Origin: Candidatus Rifleibacterium amylolyticum
GTDB lineage: Bacteria > Muiribacteriota > Ozemobacteria > Ozemobacterales > Ozemobacteraceae
Length of the DNA stretch: 64,000 nt
Assembly: GCA_009917695.1 (NCBI GenBank)
Contig: JAACJG010000007.1
Coordinates: 37,750-101,749, forward strand
Reading direction: 5' to 3'
The position numbers and the translations under genes were made by a program. Positions 25,648-34,614 of the stretch are shown in pieces; the first letter of the stretch is position 1, and each line of letters starts with the position of its first letter. The notes under the pieces were generated by a model. That model was not told the DNA's origin. It was given only the letters and a program-made list of their open reading frames with translations, and did no database searches.

Positions 25648-26666
25648 CTGGCCACCCCCTCGATAGACTGCAATGGTAGAATTGGCAAAACCGGATTTTT
25701 GCCATCCTGACCATCGAGTACAATCGCATCTTTTATGCGTGGCATGATTTTTTCGAGAGTCTCAAGATAAAGTCTCTTGCGGGTTACTTCAGGGAACTTT
25801 TTATACTCATCGAGCAGAGCCAGAAAGCGGGCAACCTCACCCTGAGCACGATTTACCCGTTCGAGCGCATAACCTTCAGCTTCCTGAATCATCTGTTTGG
25901 CCTGACCACGGGCACGTGGCACCTCTTTGTTGTATTCTTCACGGGCCTGCTGAATCAGACTTTCTTTCTGCTGCTCAGCCTCGTTGACGCCATTAAAAGC
26001 GGCTTTAACCTTTTCCGGCGGATTAACATCCTGAAACTTGCAGGTGATGATGCGCACTCCCATTTCGTAACTGTTGAGAACCTTCTGGAGTTCATCCTGT
26101 ATCTTCTGAGCAAGCACGGCGCGCTCGGTGGTCAGAACATCTGAAACATTGGCATCGCCAACGATCTTGCGGGTCACTGCTTCAGAAATATCTCTGATCG
26201 TATTAACCGGGTCACTGATGTTGAAGAGAAATTTGAAAGGGTCCTCGATCTTGAACTGCACTATCCATTCAAGATCACTGACATTGAGGTCACCAGTCAG
26301 AATGAGAGATTCTTCGGCAAAATCCTTTTTCTTGTAAGTAGTTCGGCCGCTGTCGATCATGCTGCGAAAGCCAAATTCTTCTTTCATGATGCGTTCGGTT
26401 TTTACCAGAAAAACCTTGTCGATACCGAACGGCAGCTTGACCTGAAGGCCTGGCCCGGCAGTTCCGGCATATTTACCCAGTCGCAGAATTACCGCCATCT
26501 CTTCGGTATCTACCTTGTAAAAAGCACTTAGAACACCACCAACGATGAAAACAAACAATACCAGACCGATTATTGCCTTTACCAGGTTTCCCTGAGAAGG
26601 CGGATTAAATTGATTGCCGCCGTTCACCACGGCGTCTTCAACACTTCCGTTGCTTCCAAATTCCAT
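25644..26666 (-). CDS. hflK: HflK, SPFH/band-7 membrane protein
   Basis: A 340-residue protein with a short Asn/Gly-rich cytoplasmic N-terminus, a membrane helix (about 28-50) and a band-7 domain (STFYKVDTEEMAVILRLG-like start, then WIVQFKIEDPFKFLFNI). A helical region with QQARGQAKQ-like repeats and the ERVNRAQGEVARFLALLDEYKKFPEVTRKRLYLET segment identify it as HflK. It partners HflC, encoded immediately downstream with a 4-base overlap. No ftsH lies in the window. Confidence 0.95.
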   Translation of the reverse strand: MEFGSNGSVEDAVVNGGNQFNPPSQGNLVKAIIGLVLFVFIVGGVLSAFYKVDTEEMAVILRLGKYAGTAGPGLQVKLPFGIDKVFLVKTERIMKEEFGFRSMIDSGRTTYKKKDFAEESLILTGDLNVSDLEWIVQFKIEDPFKFLFNISDPVNTIRDISEAVTRKIVGDANVSDVLTTERAVLAQKIQDELQKVLNSYEMGVRIITCKFQDVNPPEKVKAAFNGVNEAEQQKESLIQQAREEYNKEVPRARGQAKQMIQEAEGYALERVNRAQGEVARFLALLDEYKKFPEVTRKRLYLETLEKIMPRIKDAIVLDGQDGKNPVLPILPLQSIEGVAR

Positions 26667-26844
26667 TAATACCTCCAGTTGTCACAATGGACAGGTAGCA
26701 CAAGATACACAGATTAACAACAATGATGCAACCTATAGCGGTAATTTTCTTGCACGCCGACTGTGCCAGTCCGGTAAACAAATTTAATATAAAGATTGTC
26801 TTGCAACGCAATAATGGAATAGAATCTTGTACAAGGAGACTATC

Positions 26845-27000
26845 ATGAAAAAGTGGGAAAACTATTTTTACGCATTTGCCGGCGCCGCACTGGGAGCTCT
26901 CGGCCTGCTTTTTTTGATTCTCGGGGCAGGTTGTCTGCTATCATCCGCGGCCGCATTCGTTGTGGCTATCAAAAAGCGAACGGGATTCCAGCTTTTCTGA
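26845..27000 (+). CDS. 51-residue single-helix membrane protein
   Basis: This short gene starts at ATG 26845 after a good AAGGAG site (26834-26839) and ends with TGA at 26998-27000. The product has a charged start (MKKWENY), one Ala/Gly/Leu-rich hydrophobic stretch of about 35 residues, and a basic tail (IKKRTGFQLF), so it is probably an inner-membrane microprotein. It is 17 bases upstream of a hybrid histidine kinase gene and in the same direction, so it may be a small accessory subunit of that sensor. No family is recognised. Confidence 0.6.
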   Translation: MKKWENYFYAFAGAALGALGLLFLILGAGCLLSSAAAFVVAIKKRTGFQLF

Positions 27001-27017
27001 TCTGAGAAGCTGCTGAC

Positions 27018-30000
27018 ATGCCGGAAACATTTTATTCAAGTTTCTTCAGCTCGGGCTATTACGTTTTTGCCAACGGCGTATTGTTGATAACGCTGGCAGC
27101 CGTAATGCAAGGTTTCGACCGCGAGCTTACTCAGCGTTTCAACATCAGATGGCTGGCAGCCGGGCTTTTTTCAACCGGTATAGCCAGAGTGCTGGCCGCG
27201 CTGGCTGTGCTCAAAGCAGCCTTACCTATAGTCGCTCTCGAAACCGGTTTTGTTATTCTCAGCCTGCACTTTTATCTAGAATATCTGCGCCGGGAATGGG
27301 GCAAAGAAGTTTCTGCAAGCGCTTATTCCCTGCATGTTCCCTTTTTTGCAGCTCTGCTTTACTCCTTCTGTTTTAGCGGCCATGCGTTATTCCTGCGAAA
27401 TCTGATAATGATAACAGTCGGAATTCTGGTCTCCGGCACCGGTCTGCGGGCGGCCAGAAATCTGCCGCGTGAGGTTATCACTATTGCTCGAAGCTGCTTT
27501 GTGCTGGCAATGATTGGTTATCTGACCAACAGCTTTACCCTGTATGCTCTACAGCAGCAGATCTCTGACCCGACCACGACAACGGGAGTTCCGCTAAGCA
27601 ACTGGAAGATGCTGCTGCCATCTCTATTCCTGATTGTCCTGACTGTATTGGCCATGCTGGCCCGTCACATCAGAGAGAAGCTTCACTGGCACAGCCTGCG
27701 CGGCGATCTTGGCTTATCCAGCCACCTGCTTTTTCTTGCCGGAATTGTACTGCTGCTGATTGCCGGCGCGATAGTTGGCAACCGCATCGAGAAGCAGGCA
27801 AGATTTCAGAGAGAGACCGCGCTTTCACAGGCAATCGAAGGCCTGGCACAGCTCATCAACCACAGAATGCTTATGGCTGCCAACTATTCTGCAGTCATAG
27901 CGGTAGCACCAGGAATACGGCAGTATCTGGAAGACCCCAACCCGAACAACCATGAGTTGATAAAGCGTTATCTGGCTGCAATAGCTCCTGACAATCCAGA
28001 CGGGATGTGTTTTTTGACGGATAACAGCGGCAAAATCATCATCTCATCTAATGAAGAAGATCCGATGGTCGGCTTCGATGTCTCTTTTCGCGACTATTTT
28101 AAGCAAGGCGCTGCTGGTAAGAGCAGCGACATGATCGATTATGGCAAAGTCACCGGCCAGCTGGGATTTTATTCAGTTCACCCCGTCATCAAACCAGAAG
28201 ACAAGAAATTTCTGGGAATCTGCGCGGTCAAACGCAACCTTGACGATCTTGCACAACTGCTCAAATTGTATCACCCTGCCATGATAGTGAACGAAAATGG
28301 TGTTGTGTTTATTGGCAGCGACAAAAAATTCGAACAACGAAATTACATTCACTGCCTTTCTGAACAGCCACACAACCATGCCACCACCGCGCCAGAAGCT
28401 GGCGGCAAGTTGATAGTGTATCGGGCCCATGCCGTGGCCCGGCTCAACAAAGAAGGCTGGCGTGTAGTTATGCTCGCAGCCGGCAATAACGACAATACCG
28501 ACACGATCTGGCTGATGATTACGCTGACTCTGGTTTCTCTAACACTGATATTGATTCTCAACTCTACCGTTATCAGTATCAGATCTCGTGAAGACTACGA
28601 AGTTGCCCAGGAACGCTTTCAAACCGTGTTTTACCATGCTCCCGACAGTATGCTGATTATCTCAGCTACCGACCTTGCGATCCTCGAAGCTAATCACAGC
28701 ATGAAACGCCAGTTCGGTCTTATCGGAGAAGTTACCGGTGCCAGCTATCTTTCGCTGTTACCGAAAAACCGCAGAAATATCAGCAACATCTGGCACGACC
28801 GCAGCGAAAAGCTTTTCAAACATCAGAGAGCTTTTGTCAGAAACAATGGAGAAGAATTCACGGCTGAAGTTACCGGCGCCCCGATAACTTTCAACTATCA
28901 GAAGGCAATAATTATTCTGCTGCATGATATCACCGCCCAAAAGCAGATAGAACTCGATCTGCGCCAGGCCAAGAATGCAGCAGAAGAAGCGAACAAGCTT
29001 AAGTCGCGCTTTTTTGCCAATGCCAGCCACGAAATTCGCACGCCAATGGCCGCAATAATCGGGCTTACCGAAATGGCTCTGACCATGTGCCAATCTAAAG
29101 AACAAGCCCGACTGCTCGAACTTACCAGGTCTTCAAGCCGGTCTTTACTTGAACTGGTTAATGACATTCTCGATCTTTCACGGATTGAATCGGGAAAATT
29201 CAGCATCAGACCATCCGGATTCAATCTTATTCAACTTTTACAGGAATTGCGGCAGCTCTTCGAGTTTGAAGCAAAAGACACAAGAGTCAGAGTCAGTTTC
29301 AACCTTGCCCCCGAACTGCCGGAACAGATTGTTTCTGATGCGGTCAGAATTCGTCAGATCCTTCTGAATCTTCTCAGCAACGCTTTAAAATTCACTGAAA
29401 AAGGTGAAATCGGGCTGCAGGCTAAGACCAGAACAGATGCTGATCGAGAAATTCTTGAGATCAAAGTATTCGACACCGGTTGTGGAATCTCGCAGGAAGT
29501 AAGAGAGCACCTGTTTGAGCCATTTACCTATAACAATCAGTATACCAGACGTGCCGCCAAAGGGGCAGGGCTTGGCCTGGCGATATGCCGGCAGATCACC
29601 GACCTGCTGGCAGGACACCTTTATCTTGAAAAAACCGACGACAGCGGTTCGACATTTGTCGTAGAAATCCCCTTTAAGCGCATAGATGGAGCACAAATAC
29701 CAGCAGAAACACCCGGCACGCTGACCAGGCTGATACGCAATAACCGGCCACTACACTTTCTGATTGCCGATGACAATGAAATCAACCTGTTTCTAGCCGG
29801 TTCCATAATCGAAAAATTTGGCGGAACACATGAATATGCTAAAAATGGCAAAGAAGCTCATGAGCTGTTAAAAACCGGCAGGTTCGATGTTGCCCTGTTA
29901 GACATTCAGATGCCAGAACTTGACGGCCTGTCACTGACCAGGATGATTCGCCAGAGTAACCTGCCGTCTGCAAACATGCCGATCATCGCAATAAGCGCCT

Positions 30001-30542
30001 TCATCTCTGACGAAGAAAAGCAGGAGGCCCTTCAGGCAGGCGCCAACTCATATCTGGTCAAACCTTATTTTCCTAAAGATATGCTGCAGATCGTCAGCCA
30101 ATACACCGACTGTTCAGCGGCACAGCCCGCTGCCACAGATCATTCTCCGGTCGGTCAGCCTTCCGAACTCGCTGACGAAAGGCCCAGGTTAAAGCAGATA
30201 GACCTGGCAGAGCTCGAGATAAGAATTCTCAAGAAGCCAGAAAACATACTCAAAATAAGTGAAATCTTTGAACGTCGATCGGTAGAACTTCTTCAGGAGC
30301 TTGCCGAATGTGAACAAAACCGAGATTCGGCAAAACTGCGTGAAGTGATTCATTCTATCAAGGGTCTTGTCGGCATGCTCGGCGCCAGAAACACATTCGA
30401 AATGGCGCGTGAACTCGAAGAGCAATGTAAAAATTCAGAACTTGCCAAGGTATTACAGCGCCTGGCTATTCTCAAAGCGCAAATTTTTGAGATTTCGCAG
30501 GATCTCATCATTCTCCGACAGACTGGCAAAAAAACAGTTTAG
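27018..30542 (+). CDS. Hybrid sensor histidine kinase with membrane sensor, PAS, receiver and HPt domains
   Basis: The 1174-residue protein contains, in order: about seven membrane helices (1-225), a helix at about 235-255 leading to a Cache-type extracytoplasmic sensor (about 260-490), a further helix (about 495-515), and a PAS domain (about 530-650). These are followed by HisKA with the phosphoacceptor His671 (NASHEIRTPM), HATPase_c (about 775-900, with GAGLGLAICRQ), a receiver domain with Asp962 (LLDIQMPELDG), and a C-terminal HPt with His1112 (VIHSIKGLVG). A complete His-Asp-His relay is present, so output must go to a separate response regulator. The orphan receiver at 33282-33704 is a nearby candidate. 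Signal unknown. Confidence 0.93.
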   Translation: MPETFYSSFFSSGYYVFANGVLLITLAAVMQGFDRELTQRFNIRWLAAGLFSTGIARVLAALAVLKAALPIVALETGFVILSLHFYLEYLRREWGKEVSASAYSLHVPFFAALLYSFCFSGHALFLRNLIMITVGILVSGTGLRAARNLPREVITIARSCFVLAMIGYLTNSFTLYALQQQISDPTTTTGVPLSNWKMLLPSLFLIVLTVLAMLARHIREKLHWHSLRGDLGLSSHLLFLAGIVLLLIAGAIVGNRIEKQARFQRETALSQAIEGLAQLINHRMLMAANYSAVIAVAPGIRQYLEDPNPNNHELIKRYLAAIAPDNPDGMCFLTDNSGKIIISSNEEDPMVGFDVSFRDYFKQGAAGKSSDMIDYGKVTGQLGFYSVHPVIKPEDKKFLGICAVKRNLDDLAQLLKLYHPAMIVNENGVVFIGSDKKFEQRNYIHCLSEQPHNHATTAPEAGGKLIVYRAHAVARLNKEGWRVVMLAAGNNDNTDTIWLMITLTLVSLTLILILNSTVISIRSREDYEVAQERFQTVFYHAPDSMLIISATDLAILEANHSMKRQFGLIGEVTGASYLSLLPKNRRNISNIWHDRSEKLFKHQRAFVRNNGEEFTAEVTGAPITFNYQKAIIILLHDITAQKQIELDLRQAKNAAEEANKLKSRFFANASHEIRTPMAAIIGLTEMALTMCQSKEQARLLELTRSSSRSLLELVNDILDLSRIESGKFSIRPSGFNLIQLLQELRQLFEFEAKDTRVRVSFNLAPELPEQIVSDAVRIRQILLNLLSNALKFTEKGEIGLQAKTRTDADREILEIKVFDTGCGISQEVREHLFEPFTYNNQYTRRAAKGAGLGLAICRQITDLLAGHLYLEKTDDSGSTFVVEIPFKRIDGAQIPAETPGTLTRLIRNNRPLHFLIADDNEINLFLAGSIIEKFGGTHEYAKNGKEAHELLKTGRFDVALLDIQMPELDGLSLTRMIRQSNLPSANMPIIAISAFISDEEKQEALQAGANSYLVKPYFPKDMLQIVSQYTDCSAAQPAATDHSPVGQPSELADERPRLKQIDLAELEIRILKKPENILKISEIFERRSVELLQELAECEQNRDSAKLREVIHSIKGLVGMLGARNTFEMARELEEQCKNSELAKVLQRLAILKAQIFEISQDLIILRQTGKKTV

Positions 30543-30610
30543 TTCTGGAACAGTTTTTGCTACAGTGACCTGTCGAATATTAACTGTGCAATTTTTGATC
30601 GGAGATGATG

Positions 30611-32350
30611 ATGCTCGACAAAACATTTAAACGAACTGTTAAACTTTATACCAAACGGCTGCTGCTGACCTTGTTTGCAGCAGCCTTTTTTTATCTGCAT
30701 TTCTATTTTGGCAAAACAGCACGTGACACCTTTTCCGTATTTTTCGGCGGTCTTGGCATGTTCATCTACGGCATGAATCTGATGAGTGACAGCCTGCAAC
30801 TGATCGCAGGCAGTCGCCTTAAAAGCATTATCTCGGCACTGACGAGGAATCCGCTAACAGGCATGTTGACCGGACTGGGAGTAACAGCCCTTATCCAGAG
30901 CAGTTCAGCGACCACAGTCATGACCGTAGGTTTTGTCAACGCCGGTTTAATGAACCTTCAACAGGCGATAGGCATTATTCTCGGCGCTAACATCGGCACT
31001 ACAGTCACCGCTCAACTTATCGCCTTCAATCTGACTGATCTTGCCTGGCCAATACTGGCAGTTGGCAGTGCCATGATACTTTTCAGCAAAACCCGCACCA
31101 ATCGTTCCTGGGGCGAAACCATGCTCGGATTCGCACTGCTCTTTCTCGGCATGAAATTCATGGGTGATGCAATAAAGGTTTACCGAGACCATGAGACGTT
31201 CAAAACCATTTTCATCTCTCTGTCACAGCATCGCATTCTCGGCGTTATGGCTGGCCTGCTGGTAACGCTGATAGTACAAAGCAGTTCGGCCACTGTTGGT
31301 CTGACCATGAGTCTTATGGGGACCGGAGCCTTTGGAACTGATCCATTCACCGCTCTCATGGCTGCTGTTCCGATCATTCTCGGTGACAATATAGGCACCT
31401 GTATAACCGCGACGCTCGCGTCGATTGGCGCATCACGCAATGCTCGCCGGGCGGCACTTGCCCACACGCTTTTCAACGTGTTCGGCACCCTCATCGTTCT
31501 GCCAGTACTTGAACTATATTGTAACCTGATGATGAAAACTTCGGCTGATCCAGTAAGGCAGGTCGCTAACGCGCACACAATTTTCAATATAGCCAACGGC
31601 CTGCTCTTTTTGCCGCTGACCGGTTTTCTCAAGGCCATGGTCATGCGTCTGGTTCCGATGCATGGCGAAGAGGCTGACAGCATCAATAATCTTGACAAGA
31701 GATTTCTGGCAACTCCGGCAATTGCTATAGCTCAGGCCGAAGAGCATCTAAAACTGGCATTTGCGATTGTCGGGAAAAAATTCGACAAGGTTAACAGCCT
31801 TCTCGATAACCCTGACAGCGATATTGAAGAAATCGCGGCAGCATCTTCAAACCTCGCATCACTACATCGCCAGCGCGATCAGATCACTCGCGAACTCAAT
31901 CAGTTTCTCATTGCCCTGGCCCAGAAAGATCTTTCAGAGGTTCTCAGCCGGCAGACCACGCGAATTCTTTATCTCAGCAAAGACCTCGAAATCATTTCCT
32001 CGCAGATCAGCAAAATGATGGCGCTGATGGTAGAAAATGCCGAAAGCGGCAAGAAACTTACCGTTGACTCACGCGAAGAGATGCACATCTGTATCAACCG
32101 AATATCTGAAATATTCAGACTGCTGTATTCCGACCTGAAACCAGGCGAAAAGCAGGCTGAAGAAATGCATCACCAGATTTACAGCCAGTCAATGTTACAG
32201 CGCGCGGCCCGCAGCAATCTGATTGACCGCATAAAGAAGGGCGAGCACGACCCGCTCGAAAGCATACTGCTGCTCGATCTGCTGCGCAGCATAGAAAGTC
32301 TGCTGAACTCGATGCACCACTGCAACGACCATCTGGTATTCAAGTTCTGA
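30611..32350 (+). CDS. Na+/phosphate cotransporter family protein with PhoU-like tail
   Basis: ATG 30611 gives the best spacing (6 bases) from GGAG at 30601-30604; ATGs at 30605 and 30608 are in the same frame. The 579-residue protein has two inverted Na/Pi cotransporter repeats, each with the QSSSATT-type motif (LIQSSSATTVMTVG and LIVQSSSATVGLTM) and the conserved GANIGTTVTA and GDNIGTCITA loops. Eight or more membrane helices cover residues about 20-350. The C-terminal 200 residues are helical and PhoU-like (QAEEHLKLAFAIVGKKFDKV onward). It would exchange phosphate with sodium coupling and be gated by the PhoU-like part. The stop abuts the next gene's ATG. Confidence 0.9.
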   Translation: MLDKTFKRTVKLYTKRLLLTLFAAAFFYLHFYFGKTARDTFSVFFGGLGMFIYGMNLMSDSLQLIAGSRLKSIISALTRNPLTGMLTGLGVTALIQSSSATTVMTVGFVNAGLMNLQQAIGIILGANIGTTVTAQLIAFNLTDLAWPILAVGSAMILFSKTRTNRSWGETMLGFALLFLGMKFMGDAIKVYRDHETFKTIFISLSQHRILGVMAGLLVTLIVQSSSATVGLTMSLMGTGAFGTDPFTALMAAVPIILGDNIGTCITATLASIGASRNARRAALAHTLFNVFGTLIVLPVLELYCNLMMKTSADPVRQVANAHTIFNIANGLLFLPLTGFLKAMVMRLVPMHGEEADSINNLDKRFLATPAIAIAQAEEHLKLAFAIVGKKFDKVNSLLDNPDSDIEEIAAASSNLASLHRQRDQITRELNQFLIALAQKDLSEVLSRQTTRILYLSKDLEIISSQISKMMALMVENAESGKKLTVDSREEMHICINRISEIFRLLYSDLKPGEKQAEEMHHQIYSQSMLQRAARSNLIDRIKKGEHDPLESILLLDLLRSIESLLNSMHHCNDHLVFKF

Positions 32351-33277
32351 ATGAACCCGCTGTTCAATCGGGCCAGCAGCTGGATTAAAGGGCGCTTTGG
32401 TGAGCGTGTTCAAAAAATACCCATAGATGCAGGCTTTTCCTGCCCAAATCGTGATGGGAAGTTGTCTGATCAGGGGTGCCTGTATTGCAGCAATCCGAGT
32501 TTTTCACCTTTTTACAGTGACTCTCAGCTTTCAATCAGCGAACAACTATGCCGGGGCCGCAATTATTATGCCAGACGCTATGGCTGCACCAGTTTTTTTG
32601 CTTATTTTCAGTCATATTCCTGCACTTATGCTCCTCTGAATGTTCTAAGGCGGAAATATCTCGAAGCGATCAACTGCGAAAACATCGTGGGCCTGATTAT
32701 AGCAACACGGCCGGACTGTGTCGACGCCAGCATTATAGCGCTGTTACAACAGCTGTCAGAGAAAACCTGCATCAGAATCGAGCTTGGTGTCGAGTCTTTT
32801 GACGACGGAGTGCTCGCGGCAATAAACAGGTGTCACGACAGCACTGCTGCCCTGCAGGCGATAGCCCGGCTGCGGGCAGCCGGAATTCCGGTGAGCACAC
32901 ACCTGATCAGCGGCCTGCCTGGGGAGCACCATGATCACATGATCAGAGCGGCGCAAATAGTTTCAGATTCAGGCGCAGACATGGTAAAACTGCACCATCT
33001 CCAGATAGTCAAAGGTTCACGGCTCGCCGCACTCTATGCTGAAAATCCCGGGCATTATCCGCTATACACTCTCGAAGAATACATTGAGAGAGTATGCGAG
33101 TTCATCACTCATCTGTCACCCGCCATCTACCTGGAAAGATTTCTCAACCGGGTTCCGCCCGACCAGTTAGTGGCTCCGATATTCTCAGGCATTGACGAAG
33201 CCGGCTTTCAACGTCGTCTTGAACAAAGACTGCATGAACTTGGACTGTATCAGGGTTCACGTGTTGTTGTCAGATGA
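32351..33277 (+). CDS. YhcC-type radical SAM protein (TIGR01212-like)
   Basis: The 308-residue protein carries the YhcC-family radical SAM cluster signature: CPNRDG about 10 residues before CLYC, instead of the common CxxxCxxC, together with PIDAGFSCPNRDGK. Other typical elements are GLIIATRPDC, IRIELGVESFDDGVL and STHLISGLPGEHHDHM. The family's reaction is not established with certainty; relatives are grouped with enzymes that modify tRNA or other small substrates. It starts directly at the stop of the transporter gene. Confidence 0.88.
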   Translation: MNPLFNRASSWIKGRFGERVQKIPIDAGFSCPNRDGKLSDQGCLYCSNPSFSPFYSDSQLSISEQLCRGRNYYARRYGCTSFFAYFQSYSCTYAPLNVLRRKYLEAINCENIVGLIIATRPDCVDASIIALLQQLSEKTCIRIELGVESFDDGVLAAINRCHDSTAALQAIARLRAAGIPVSTHLISGLPGEHHDHMIRAAQIVSDSGADMVKLHHLQIVKGSRLAALYAENPGHYPLYTLEEYIERVCEFITHLSPAIYLERFLNRVPPDQLVAPIFSGIDEAGFQRRLEQRLHELGLYQGSRVVVR

Positions 33278-33281
33278 ACTG

Positions 33282-33704
33282 CTAAGACTTGCCGTTGCCG
33301 GGATTTTTTTTCAGCCTGACCAGCTCGAGATGGGTTTTGACTTTTGCCTTGATTTCGGCGGCATTAAAAGGCTTGGTGATGTAGTCAACACCTCCGAGAT
33401 CATAACTCCTCGTCACAGAACTGCTGTCTGCATGCCCGGTCAGAAAGATCACCGGAATCGAAGCAGTATTATCTGATTCTTTGAGCTTTCTGCAGACTTC
33501 GAAACCATCCATGTCGGGCATGACTATATCGAGGAGTATCAAGTCAGGAGCTCTCTCAGCACTGAAGCTGAGCGCATCAGCACCGCTTTCTGCAAGCGCC
33601 AGACGATAGCCATTGCCGTCAAGAATATTGGCAATAACTTTTATGCTTGCAGGAGCATCATCAACGATAAGAATCAGAGGTCGGTATTCCTGAGTCACGT
33701 TCAC
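33282..33704 (-). CDS. Single-domain response regulator (receiver only)
   Basis: A 140-residue protein starting at GTG 33704, made almost only of a CheY-like receiver domain. It has the acidic pair ILIVDDAP, the phosphoacceptor Asp in LILLDIVMPDMDG (about residue 59), the conserved Thr in FLTGHADS and the Lys in ITKPF (about 108). It lacks a DNA-binding output domain. A basic tail follows. The convergent radical SAM gene ends 4 bases from its stop. It could serve the hybrid kinase at 27018-30542, which ends in an HPt domain and has no output partner. Confidence 0.9.
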   Translation of the reverse strand: MNVTQEYRPLILIVDDAPASIKVIANILDGNGYRLALAESGADALSFSAERAPDLILLDIVMPDMDGFEVCRKLKESDNTASIPVIFLTGHADSSSVTRSYDLGGVDYITKPFNAAEIKAKVKTHLELVRLKKNPGNGKS

Positions 33705-33812
33705 ACCAATCCATTAACTGTTATGACCCGAAAATCTATCGTTTATGTTTAAAATTGCAAGCAGTTTTGTGTTACCTTGTCGCTGAAATTTATAAATTGT
33801 GAGGAAAACAAC

Positions 33813-34604
33813 ATGAAAAGGCTGTTTCTGCATGTAATACTGACGTTAGTCCTGTTGGCGACACCTTTATCAGGCAAAGAAAACAAACCACTGATAGGCA
33901 TCACCCCGTCATTCAGCAATAACCTTATACAACTCAACAATGACTACGTTGCAGCTATACAGCGCAACGGCGGCATAGCTGTCATTCTTGCCCCGACCAC
34001 TGACGAAAAAACATTAGAAACATACGTCAGAATGCTTGATGGCGCTGTGCTTTCGGGAGGTCCGGACATTCCGCCTGAATTCTACAATCAGACGCCGCAT
34101 GCTACCACCAAAGTGATGGAAACCACCCGCTTCGAATTCGAACGACGTTTTATCAAAGCCTTTCTCGATTCGAACAAACCAGTGCTTGGCATCTGCCTGG
34201 GCATGCAATTCAGCAATGTCTGCCGCGGTGGCACTCTGATACAGGATATTCCTGAGCTGGTCAGCAAAAAAGTCAGCCATCGAGACGGTCAGATGTACAC
34301 CAATTTCCATCATGTCGCTCTGGCACCGGGCAGTCTTATCGAAAAAGTTTTGCAGACGCGCACAACCAGGGTAATTTCCCGCCATCATCAGGCCGTTGGC
34401 CGGCTGGGCGAAGGCTTTTCTCCAACTGCGCGCAGCAGCGACGGCATAATTGAGGCCATCGAACGCAATGACGGGGCTTTCGGCCTCTTCGTTCAATGGC
34501 ACCCCGAAAGCATGAAAGATGCTGATCCTGCGCACACCGACAAGATCTTCAGGGCTCTAATCGAAGCGGCCCGCGCTCAGCAGGATCTGCCGATGCAATG
34601 GTAA
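33813..34604 (+). CDS. Exported class I glutamine-amidotransferase-like hydrolase (C26/PuuD-like)
   Basis: ATG 33813 has a GAGGAAA ribosome site; an earlier TTG in frame has none. The 263-residue protein begins with a signal peptide (KRLFLHVILTLVLLATPLS), which is unusual for this fold. The catalytic triad of gamma-glutamyl-gamma-aminobutyrate hydrolase and related C26 peptidases is intact: Cys128 in LGICLGMQ, His230 and Glu232 in QWHPES. The oxyanion-like GGPDIPP element is also present. It should hydrolyse gamma-glutamyl amides or peptides outside the cytoplasm. The substrate is not known; folyl-polyglutamate, gamma-Glu-polyamine or wall peptides are possibilities. Confidence 0.82.
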   Translation: MKRLFLHVILTLVLLATPLSGKENKPLIGITPSFSNNLIQLNNDYVAAIQRNGGIAVILAPTTDEKTLETYVRMLDGAVLSGGPDIPPEFYNQTPHATTKVMETTRFEFERRFIKAFLDSNKPVLGICLGMQFSNVCRGGTLIQDIPELVSKKVSHRDGQMYTNFHHVALAPGSLIEKVLQTRTTRVISRHHQAVGRLGEGFSPTARSSDGIIEAIERNDGAFGLFVQWHPESMKDADPAHTDKIFRALIEAARAQQDLPMQW

Positions 34605-34614
34605 AAGCCGGCAA

